Assembly (NCBI GenBank): GCA_029256725.1
Contig: JAQSXJ010000003.1
Span: 1-64,000 of the forward strand
Direction of reading: 5' to 3'
DNA length: 64,000 nucleotides
Source of the DNA: Anaerocolumna sp.
GTDB lineage: Bacteria > Bacillota > Clostridia > Lachnospirales > Lachnospiraceae
The notes beneath the pieces were generated by a model, which ran no database searches, was not told the origin of the DNA, and was given only the letters and a program-made list of their open reading frames with translations. Shown here in pieces: positions 9,580 through 17,004 of this stretch (position 1 is the first letter of the stretch; each line of letters opens with the position of its first letter). Both the position numbers and the translations under genes were made by a program.

Positions 9580-10424
9580 CATTCGGTCAGAAATTTTTAT
9601 ATTACCTGCGGGTTCTGATAAAATATGCATCCCTTTGCCTTATGGCCTTTATATCGATACTTCCTATTGTAGTCTGCGTTATTACAGCTTTTAAAACAGA
9701 CAGCGAATATAGATCCACCAATGTAATGACATTGCCGGAGAATTGGGGGTACTTTGATAATTTTCAGATTGCCTGGCAGAAAGCCAACATGAACGTTGCT
9801 TTTTTTAATTCAGCCCTTGTACTGATAGTTGTCCTGGCAGGTTCCATTATGTTTGGAACCATGCTGGCTTATATACTAAACCGTTTTTCGTTTCCGGGAA
9901 ACAATTTGCTGCGTAATCTTTTCCTGTTTGCTACATTGATTCCAGGAATTGCAACACAGGTAACCGTATATCAGATAATGTACAAGCTAAATCTCATAAA
10001 TTCCCTGCCCGGTTATATGATTCTGTTAATGGGAGCCGATGTTATAGGTATTTATATCTTCATTCAGTTTTTTGAAAATATCCCGATTTCACTGGATGAA
10101 TCAGCAATAATGGATGGTGCCACCTATTTTGGAGTCTTCTTTAAAATATTACTGCCCTTACTAAAACCTGCAATTATTACGGTTATGATCTTAAAAGGGG
10201 TTGGTACATATAATGAGTATTATATGTCTAACCTCTACCTGCAGACGAAAACAACACTAGTTACCGTGTCCACTTCCCTTTTTACCTTCACCGGACCTTT
10301 AGGCAGCCAGTATAACTATATCTGTGCCGGAGTATTGATCACTATGATACCGGCGCTAATCATCTTTATATTAGCACAGAAGCAGATTTACAGCGGCTTA
10401 ACCAATGGTGCTGTAAAAGGTTAA
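9576..10424 (+). CDS. Sugar ABC transporter permease (MalG/YtcP-like type)
   Basis: This 282-residue inner-membrane permease has an N-terminal helix (LCLMAFISILPIVVCVITAFK) and the MalG-type EAA loop DESAIMDGATYFGVFFKILLP. It ends in GLTNGAVKG, the typical C-terminus of the family. It overlaps the upstream permease by 4 nt. With its partner and the lipoprotein it completes an importer that lacks its own ATPase. Confidence 0.92.
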   Translation: MTFGQKFLYYLRVLIKYASLCLMAFISILPIVVCVITAFKTDSEYRSTNVMTLPENWGYFDNFQIAWQKANMNVAFFNSALVLIVVLAGSIMFGTMLAYILNRFSFPGNNLLRNLFLFATLIPGIATQVTVYQIMYKLNLINSLPGYMILLMGADVIGIYIFIQFFENIPISLDESAIMDGATYFGVFFKILLPLLKPAIITVMILKGVGTYNEYYMSNLYLQTKTTLVTVSTSLFTFTGPLGSQYNYICAGVLITMIPALIIFILAQKQIYSGLTNGAVKG

Positions 10425-10457
10425 GAGATAGACTGATTAACAATCGATAAAAGTATA

Positions 10458-10514
10458 ACAACTTTATAGGTTATATTATTAAAGCACAACAACTTTATAG
10501 ATTATATGATAAAA
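10458..10514. repeat. Two-copy 27-bp direct repeat
   Basis: Units at 10458-10484 and 10488-10514 differ at only three positions and are separated by 3 bp. They share the core ACAACTTTATAG.TTATAT. They lie in the gap after the permease gene, just before the shared terminator. Confidence 0.7.
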
Positions 10515-10567
10515 GCCATATATGTACGTACTGAGTCTATCATTTCAGTACATTTATGGCTTTTATC
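10509..10567. terminator. Bidirectional terminator between convergent genes
   Basis: A long stem pairs ATAAAAGCCATA with the downstream TATGGCTTTTAT and is reinforced by GTAC/GTAC and CTGA/TCAG inner pairs. It sits between the + strand importer operon and the - strand AraC gene. Confidence 0.75.
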
Positions 10568-10589
10568 AGTTGTTTCCAAATTTTCAGAA

Positions 10590-11444
10590 CTATTTATCAT
10601 ATAGAAGTCTCTTAGAATATGCATTTCTATATTCCGTAGGTGTAAAGCCTACTATTTTCTTAAAAGCCTTCATAAAATTATGGTTATCCGTAAAACTTAA
10701 GGAGGCGGCAATCTGATTAATGGTATCATTGGTATCTGTCAGCATATATTTCGCCTGATCCATTTTCTCCTTCAGGATATATTGCTTTAGGGGCAAACCT
10801 TCTATGGTACTGAATAGATGGGAGAGGTACTTCTCATTGTAACCAAAATGCTCTGCAATATCAGATACTTTGATGTTCTTATAGATGGTAAGCCTGATAT
10901 AATCAATGATATCATTATAAATCTGACGGTTGGAATCAGATATGTATGCGGCCTTCTTAGGGAAAAACTGATTATAGATCTCACATAAAATAATAGTCGT
11001 CGTATAGTTGATAAAGTTCGGATCATAATTGGACCGAATGGAATCCTGCAGTTGCTTCATCAGTATAATAACCTTCTCAGCAGCAGGTAAAGTACCCTGA
11101 AGAGGAATATAGATCTTTTGTGGGTCATGCTGAAAATCTTTATCATTTTCTTTCTTTATAATCCCATGAGGAGCCCGGAAATGAAGCCAGTAAAAACTGC
11201 AGTCAGAGGGCTGAAAACCCGTACGCATATTATTCTGTGTAGGTGCCAGCAATAGATGCTCCCCTTTTCTGACTGTGTACCGGCCGTTATTATCAGCAAT
11301 ATAGAGACAACCTTCTGTAATAACAAATAATTCATATTCATTTAGGGGAAAGACTTCGTGCTTCCACTCAGGAGAAGGGGCTTTAAACTTTCCTGTGTAG
11401 TGATAATCTAAAGGCTCTCTGATATCAAATTCAAAAATCTCCAT
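10590..11444 (-). CDS. AraC-family transcriptional regulator
   Basis: The 284-residue protein has an N-terminal cupin-like sugar-sensing domain (ELFVITEGCLYIADN...GEHLLLAP). Two C-terminal helix-turn-helix motifs follow (KVSDIAEHFGYNEKYLSHLF and INQIAASLSFTDNHNFMKAFKKIVGFTPTEYR, the latter the AraC signature). It is divergent from the GH127 gene across a 711-bp gap containing three near-identical 15-mers. It probably controls that gene, and perhaps itself. GAGGT lies a few bases before the start. Confidence 0.9.
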   Translation of the reverse strand: MEIFEFDIREPLDYHYTGKFKAPSPEWKHEVFPLNEYELFVITEGCLYIADNNGRYTVRKGEHLLLAPTQNNMRTGFQPSDCSFYWLHFRAPHGIIKKENDKDFQHDPQKIYIPLQGTLPAAEKVIILMKQLQDSIRSNYDPNFINYTTTIILCEIYNQFFPKKAAYISDSNRQIYNDIIDYIRLTIYKNIKVSDIAEHFGYNEKYLSHLFSTIEGLPLKQYILKEKMDQAKYMLTDTNDTINQIAASLSFTDNHNFMKAFKKIVGFTPTEYRNAYSKRLLYDK

Positions 11445-11555
11445 AGTAACCTCTTTTCTGAATATAAATCTTAGATTTAAATTATTTCTGTTTGACTAAA
11501 GTACACATTTTTCAACTAGTCTTTTATCCGACTTCTTTAATATACATCCGAAATC

Positions 11556-12065
11556 TAACGAAATTACACCAAAACTAACTTTTTTATGTAAATAGCTAAA
11601 ATAGCAGAACAAAATATATAGTAAAATTATATAGTATTGTAGTTGAAATGTAAATGAAATATGTATAAATAGCTGTCGTATCAGGCTGTTTAAGATAAAT
11701 TGTATATAAATTAGTTTAGAAAAGATTAAACTACACATAACGAAATTACACCTAATCAATCCTGGGCAACCTTGGTAAAGTTACCTTTTGGCCCAAAGAT
11801 ATCCGTTTTTATGGATATGAGAAGATACTAAAGGACAGCAGAATCTGGACCGGTTATCTGAATACGATTATTTATGTGCTTGCAGGTACAGTACTTAACA
11901 TCGCAGTAACAATGCCTGCTGCTAAGGGATAAGGGGAGACTTGAAAGAAGCAAACATTTTTACACCAGAGCGAAAGCTTTATCCAGGCCGTCTAAGAACT
12001 ATAAACTATGATTTATTACTTGTCTGGTGCATTGAAGTAGAAATATAATATAACGAAATGACACC
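11556..12065. promoter_or_regulatory. Three near-identical 15-mers in the AraC/GH127 divergent gap
   Basis: TAACGAAATTACACC occurs at 11556-11570 and 11738-11752, and TAACGAAATGACACC at 12051-12065, all in the same orientation. Two copies flank the permease relic and the last lies about 90 bp before the GH127 start. Asymmetric direct repeats are the usual form of AraC-family sites, so they may be operators of the neighbouring regulator. Alternatively they mark the edges of a duplicated or inserted piece. Confidence 0.6.
11756..11932 (+). pseudogene. Relic of a MalG/YtcP-type sugar permease gene
   Basis: One frame of this gap encodes about 58 residues including VTFWPKDIRFYGYEKILKD, then SRIWTGYLNTIIYVLAGT, then VLNIAVTMPAA before a stop. 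This matches the periplasmic loop and second helix of carbohydrate permeases of the YtcP/LplC type (pattern VTFWPK.......Y......D.RIW.GY.NTI.Y...GT..N...T..AA). No start codon, first helix or EAA loop is present. It is therefore an internal fragment of a lost gene, probably from a former GH127-linked importer. Confidence 0.75.
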
Positions 12066-12155
12066 TAATCGAGTGTTCTGCTATTTTCTCTAAAGGTTAT
12101 AGTTGATATAATTAGAGTGGTTAGATATTGATTGCTTAACGGAGGAGACAGATAA

Positions 12156-14072
12156 ATGAACAGGGCTGACAGAATAAGTACACCTGAAATTAAGGCATTT
12201 AAACTGGATAAGATAAAGATAACCGATGCCTATAGTAATAATGCATTAAAGAAAGAACTTAAATACCTTACAGCACTGGAACCGGATAAACTGCTTGCCG
12301 GCTTCTATGAAAGACAAGGTAAAAAAGGAAAAGCTGAGAGATATCTTGGCTGGGAAAGTACAGAGATACAGGGACATACCCTGGGACATTATCTTACTGC
12401 ACTTGCTCAAGCTTATGAAAACACAGGTTCTGAGGAGATAAAAGGCAAACTGGCTTACCTGATTTCTGAGTTAAAGAACTGCCAGACAGAAGACGGCTTT
12501 TTATTTGCTTCTTCCGAAGAATTATTTGACCGTGTGGAGAACCGCAAACCTGCCTGGGTACCCTGGTATACCATGCATAAGATTCTGGCAGGTATTATTT
12601 CTGTTTATAATACAACAGAATCCAAAGAGGCATTTGAGGTAGCCTCTGCATTAGGTGACTGGGTACATAAGAGAACCTCCGCCTGGTCAGAAGAATTACA
12701 GCAAAGAGTATTATCGGTGGAATACGGCGGTATGAATGATGCCCTGTATGAGCTGTATAAGATAACAGGGAAAGCAGATCATTTAGAGGCTGCTCATAGT
12801 TTTGACGAGCTGCCGTTGTTTGAGGCAATGACAGAGAGAAAAGATATATTAAATAATAAACATGCCAATACTACAATACCAAAAATAATTGGTGCTTTAA
12901 ACCGTTACATGGTCCTTGGTGAAGGAGAAGAATTCTATCTGAAAGCGGCACAAAGCTTTTGGGATATGGTAACAGAGCATCACACTTATATTACCGGAGG
13001 TAACAGCGAGTGGGAACACTTCGGTCTTCCGGATATTCTTGATAAAGAGAGAACCAATTGCAATTGTGAGACCTGTAACTCCTATAATATGCTGAAATTG
13101 TCAAAGCTGCTGTTTCAGGCTACGGGAGATAGAAAATATGCAGACTTCTATGAAAGAACACATATTAATTCTATACTGTCCTCACAGAACCCGGAAACTG
13201 GAATGACCACCTACTTCCAACCCATGGCTACGGGATTTTTTAAAGTATACGGTACTCCCTTTGATAAATTCTGGTGTTGTACGGGAACCGGAATGGAGAA
13301 TTTCACGAAATTAAATGATGGTATTTATTATTACGATGAAAACAGCCTTTATATTAATCGATTTGTAAACTCGGAAATCAGCTGGGAGGAGAAAGGAATA
13401 AGGCTGATGCAATGGGCTAACCTTCCGGAAAGTAATGAAGTTATTATAAAGATATTGTCCACAGGAAAGGAAAACAATCGATTTGCTCTTAAAATTCGAA
13501 TCCCGGAATGGGTCAACGGAGAAGTTAAGGGCAGCTTAAACGGAGCACCCTTCTTGATTTCACCAGAGGATAAATATGTAATACTAGAAGAAGAATGGAA
13601 ATCTGAGGATACGGTTTGCCTTGTGTTTCCTATAGCAATCAGAGCAGTCTCCTTGCCTGATAACTCTAATGTTTATGCTTTTTCCTATGGGCCGGTAGTA
13701 TTAAGTGCAGCACTGGGAAAAGCAGATATGAAGATCAGACAGACAGGTGTTGCAGTGGATATTCCCTTAAAAGAATTTGAGATAAAGGACTACATCGTTA
13801 TTAAAGGTGACCTCAAAGAATGGCTTAACAATCTTTCGGAGAATTTGATAAAAGAAGACGGAAAGATGGTATTTCATATGAAAGGAACCGATGAGGATGA
13901 TAAATTGATATTCACACCTCATTATAAACAATATGAAGAGAGATACGGAATCTACTGGAAGCTTTACGGTGAAAATTCTTCTGAGATGGCAGAGCAGATC
14001 AATGCAGAGAAAGCGAAGGAAAGATTCGAGAAAGTGAATTCACGCACAATGCAGAACGGTTGGGCTTTGTAG
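12156..14072 (+). CDS. GH127-family beta-L-arabinofuranosidase (lacks its C-terminal domain)
   Basis: The 638-residue protein belongs to the DUF1680/GH127 family, which releases L-arabinofuranose from plant glycans. The catalytic barrel region includes GHTLGHYL, YGGMNDALYELY and the zinc-thiolate site. In the family this site uses a Glu and Cys in CNCETCNS and a Cys pair in FWCCTGTGMEN, all present here. No signal peptide is seen, so the enzyme should be cytoplasmic and act on imported oligosaccharides. CGGAGGAG precedes the ATG. The frame stops at 14072, but the usual C-terminal domain continues at once in another frame (14060-14380), so the gene looks frameshifted. The catalytic part is complete. 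Confidence 0.88.
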   Translation: MNRADRISTPEIKAFKLDKIKITDAYSNNALKKELKYLTALEPDKLLAGFYERQGKKGKAERYLGWESTEIQGHTLGHYLTALAQAYENTGSEEIKGKLAYLISELKNCQTEDGFLFASSEELFDRVENRKPAWVPWYTMHKILAGIISVYNTTESKEAFEVASALGDWVHKRTSAWSEELQQRVLSVEYGGMNDALYELYKITGKADHLEAAHSFDELPLFEAMTERKDILNNKHANTTIPKIIGALNRYMVLGEGEEFYLKAAQSFWDMVTEHHTYITGGNSEWEHFGLPDILDKERTNCNCETCNSYNMLKLSKLLFQATGDRKYADFYERTHINSILSSQNPETGMTTYFQPMATGFFKVYGTPFDKFWCCTGTGMENFTKLNDGIYYYDENSLYINRFVNSEISWEEKGIRLMQWANLPESNEVIIKILSTGKENNRFALKIRIPEWVNGEVKGSLNGAPFLISPEDKYVILEEEWKSEDTVCLVFPIAIRAVSLPDNSNVYAFSYGPVVLSAALGKADMKIRQTGVAVDIPLKEFEIKDYIVIKGDLKEWLNNLSENLIKEDGKMVFHMKGTDEDDKLIFTPHYKQYEERYGIYWKLYGENSSEMAEQINAEKAKERFEKVNSRTMQNGWAL

Positions 14073-14380
14073 GACGTGTGATAAAAGTTAAGGGCTGGCT
14101 AAGTTACCAAATGGAGGTAGATCCTGAAGCGGTAAATATATTAGCAGCAGGCTTTCACAAATGGGATTCCGGAAGAACTGTACTTATTACGATTGATGGC
14201 GAGCTTCTTGTTAAGTATGTTATTGGTGATGAAGAGGAAGAACGATTGGTTCGCAAAAGCTTTAAGATTCCTGAGAATTTAATAGCTGGAAAGAAACAGG
14301 TAACAGTAAGGCTGCAGGCAGAAAAAGCGAATGAGGAATTCAGTATCTGGGATTACCTGACTATACACAGAGAGGTATAG
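14060..14380 (+). pseudogene. Out-of-frame C-terminal domain of the GH127 enzyme
   Basis: This frame encodes a beta-rich segment: GWLSYQMEVDPEAVNILAAG, then WDSGRTVLITIDGELL, then IPENLIAGKKQVTVRLQA. It matches the C-terminal domain normally fused to GH127/GH146 proteins. It overlaps the end of the upstream frame by 13 nt in a different phase, so a single indel near 14040-14072 would restore one protein of about 740 residues. Alternatively it is translated separately by coupling at ATG 14060, but no ribosome binding site is evident. Confidence 0.75.
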
Positions 14381-14518
14381 AGATATATATTAGAAAAAAC
14401 GTATTTTATAAAGCTTGACATTACTCTTAATACCTGAAATAGAAACTGAATATATTTACTTCATAGCATATTCATAAAAGCTAGGTATGTACAGTTATGA
14501 CATGCTGATATAGTTACA

Positions 14519-14566
14519 GGGTGCTGCAAAATGATTAGTTTTGATCATTTTGCAGCACCCTCTTTT
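14519..14566 (+). terminator. Strong terminator downstream of the GH127 locus
   Basis: GGGTGCTGCAAAATGAT pairs with ATCATTTTGCAGCACCC across a short loop, followed by TCTTTTA. It separates the arabinofuranosidase locus from the decayed ABC locus. It may serve both strands. Confidence 0.85.
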
Positions 14567-14614
14567 ATAGAAGCTATTGCTTGATAAGCAGTTCGAGAAT
14601 CTTTATAGCAAGAA

Positions 14615-15265
14615 TTAGATTAACATTAGCAGCAAGGCAGCAGCACCAACAACTCCATACATTCCATTAATTAAAAGACAAATTTTCATAAGGGGATTCT
14701 GAGAGGAGAAGAGAACTGTACAATCAAACTTCTGAGGCAGGCTGTGGATAAGTGTTCTTATCTCGTGTATACCTACAGGGTCTAACCCGTTAGTAGGTTC
14801 ATCCAATATAAGAATGGGAGGCCTGCCGATTAATGCCCCTGCAAGACCAAGCCGTTGTTTCATTCCTAAGGAATATTTCCTGGCCAGTCTGTCACGGTAT
14901 TTTGTTAGTCCGGTCAATTCCAAAGCTTCTTCTACGCTGCTCTTAGGAAGTCCCAATATCTTTTGGAGGATAACTAAATTTTCTTCACCTGTAAGATTGC
15001 CGTAGAAGGCAGGCGATTCAATATAGGAACTGATTTGCTTTAGAATTTCGAGGCGGTCTGAAGGGTAGGTCATGCCGGCAATGGAAAAAGTACCACTTGT
15101 TGGTTTAATGAGTCCCAACAACATTTTCATTGTAGTGGACTTGCCTGCACCGTTGGGACCCAGGAAACCGTAGATGGAACCCTTTTGGATGTGAAGATTT
15201 ACATTAGAAACGGCTGTAAAACCGGGATAGCTCTTCGTAAGATTATTTGTTTCAATGATATTCAT
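14615..15265 (-). pseudogene. Truncated BcrA-type ABC ATPase joined to a short hydrophobic tail
   Basis: Residues 1-186 are a normal ABC ATPase of the bacitracin/lantibiotic export class: Walker A GPNGAGKST, signature SLGMKQRLGLA and Walker B PPILILDEPTNGLDP. At TVLFSSQ, where the H-loop (usually FSSHLL) should follow, the sequence switches to NPLMKICLLINGMYGVV and ends in a hydrophobic stretch. The expected final 100 or so residues are absent. An internal deletion that joined the ATPase to a remnant of another gene, possibly its permease, explains this. The H-loop His is lost, so ATPase activity is doubtful. A good ribosome binding site (GAAAGGAG) remains. Confidence 0.75.
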
Positions 15266-15441
15266 ATATTAACTCCTTTCTGATTACATCTTAAGTCTAG
15301 AACATCAACCTTGTAGCAACCTTCTCATATCCTTACGATTACCTTACATTTTTGTTTTAAAGATAAATTATCCATAATCTGTGGTATAATTGAACCGGCA
15401 ACTTGGGATAAACTGAACCTTGTATGTCAGAAGGAGAGCTG

Positions 15442-15771
15442 ATGGAATACGATTTCCTGAAACAAAAACGTATCCTGTTAGTCGATAATGAACAGGAACT
15501 TATCTATATGTTAATGTCCATATTAAAAGAGGAAGGTTATGAAAATCTTCACACTGCAAACAGTGTAAAGGAAGCGGTTATAAAAGCCGCTGAGGTACAA
15601 CCTGAATTGGCTGTGCTTGACGTAATGCTGTCTGATATCGCGTCCTTAACCAGAGGTTATTTAAAGGATTATCCAACCTTTACAGGAGATGGGAAGGCAG
15701 GACTTACCGTCGTTGGTTTTCCAAAAACAAGCTATTGGAAACATATGTACAACAGCTGGGATTATGTCTGA
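15442..15771 (+). pseudogene. Response-regulator receiver fragment fused to sensor-kinase extracellular segment
   Basis: From ATG 15442 (AAGGAG 6-11 nt upstream) about 50 residues are a receiver domain: KRILLVDNEQEL holds the acidic pocket and LAVLDVML the phospho-acceptor Asp. Directly after VML the sequence becomes SDIASLTRGYLKDYP...AGLTVVGFPKTSYWKHM. That pattern belongs to the extracytoplasmic part of the histidine kinases normally encoded next. The rest of the receiver, the whole DNA-binding domain and the kinase's first helix are missing, so a deletion of roughly 0.8-1 kb fused the two genes. The frame then ends at a second junction near 15745. Confidence 0.75.
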
Positions 15772-16531
15772 GATTGCTGCAAATATCAACCGTACTTCAG
15801 AGATACTAAAGGGCAAGAACAGCCAGCTGAAAAAGAAAGATACCGCACGTGCAAACTGGATTGCAGGAGTATCCCATGATATAAGAACGCCCCTTTCCAT
15901 GGTGATGGGTTATGCAGGACAGCTGGAAGAGGATAAGAAACTTCCGTTAGAAACAAGGAAAAAAGCGGCTGCTATAAGACATCAAAGTGAGCGAATGAAG
16001 AATCTGATACAGGATCTGAATTTAGCATCGAAACTTGAATATAATATGCAGCCGGTAAACCTTGAGAATATCAATGCAGTAGCCATAGTCCGACAGGCAG
16101 TTGTAGACTTTATGAATCTGGAATTAATGGAGTATCCTGTTATTTGGACTACAGAAGAGGAATTCAGTAAATGTATGATAAAAGGTGACAAGGCATTGTT
16201 TAAGAGAGCAATTGCAAATCTGATTCAGAACTCTATGAATCACAATGAAGAAGGCTGCAGTATCTATGTCTCAGTAGAAGAGCGGCAAGGACGTTGTCTG
16301 ATCAAAGTAGAAGATGACGGAATAGGAACAGATGAGAGTACATTACTTAGATTAAATAATGCACCACATTATATGGTGTGTGATGATAATACAACTGAAC
16401 AGAGGCATGGCCTGGGATTGCTGATCGTAAAACAGATTATTGCTGCTCATAATGGCAGAGTACTTATTGGAAACAGTCCTTATGGAGGCTTTTCTGTAGA
16501 AATAGACATAAATCGAATGCAGAGTCCCTAG
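15689..16531 (+). pseudogene. Sensor histidine kinase remnant (HAMP end, DHp and ATPase domains)
   Basis: Similarity to the kinase family begins near 15750 (GIMSEIAANINRTSEILKGK). It continues through the phospho-acceptor H-box GVSHDIRTPLSMVMGY, the N-box NLIQNSMNH, the G1 box DDGIG and the G2 motif HGLGLLIV. No transmembrane segment remains, and this frame differs from the upstream receiver/extracellular fragment. The second helix and part of the HAMP region were therefore deleted with a phase change. ATG 15689 lies in out-of-phase sequence and is not a convincing start. The cytoplasmic domains look intact in sequence, but a membrane-anchored sensor can no longer be made. Confidence 0.75.
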
Positions 16532-16534
16532 GGC

Positions 16535-16698
16535 TGTCTGAAAACTCATTGCACCGTTATGAAAACCCCGCTTTGCGGTATACTGATTTATATTTTTAAG
16601 AACGTAGCACCACAAAATTCTCAAACACGTACTTTGTCGTATCACACAATTATATCTCACAAAATAATGTTCAACCCGGCACAAGCAGTTTTCAGACA
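16535..16698. mobile_element. MITE-like element with 23-nt imperfect terminal inverted repeats
   Basis: The left end (16535-16556) begins TGTCTGAAAACT and the right end (16677-16698) carries the complement. The similarity extends to ..TTG..CCG, about 23 nt in all. The element is 164 bp, has no credible gene and starts 4 bp after the kinase stop codon. No clean target-site duplication is visible. It may be a non-autonomous derivative of an IS. The rest of the gap to 17004 is AT-rich and probably holds the amidase promoter. Confidence 0.55.
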
Positions 16699-17004
16699 AA
16701 TTCTAGATGAAAAATCCAGAATTTATAAGAAATGTCATTCTATAATTATATTTATGTATTATGATAAAATTATTCATAAATTTACATAATATAACTTATT
16801 TTTATTTACTTAACAGGAAATAAATACTATAATTTAGTATATGGAATACTACACAATTGTGAATTTAATAAACCTATATAATTCAGAGTATATCAATATT
16901 ATATAAAGGAAATGGCTAATAGCGCTTGTTTAGTATATTAATTCAATCTGTGATGATTTAACATAACTGATATCACAGCAAAAACTAAGATAAAGGGGAG
17001 TAAG

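Noticed and set aside
16559..16789. A 76-codon + strand frame after the kinase remnant
   Set aside because: It has no ribosome binding site, no recognisable motif, and lies mostly inside the inverted-repeat element.
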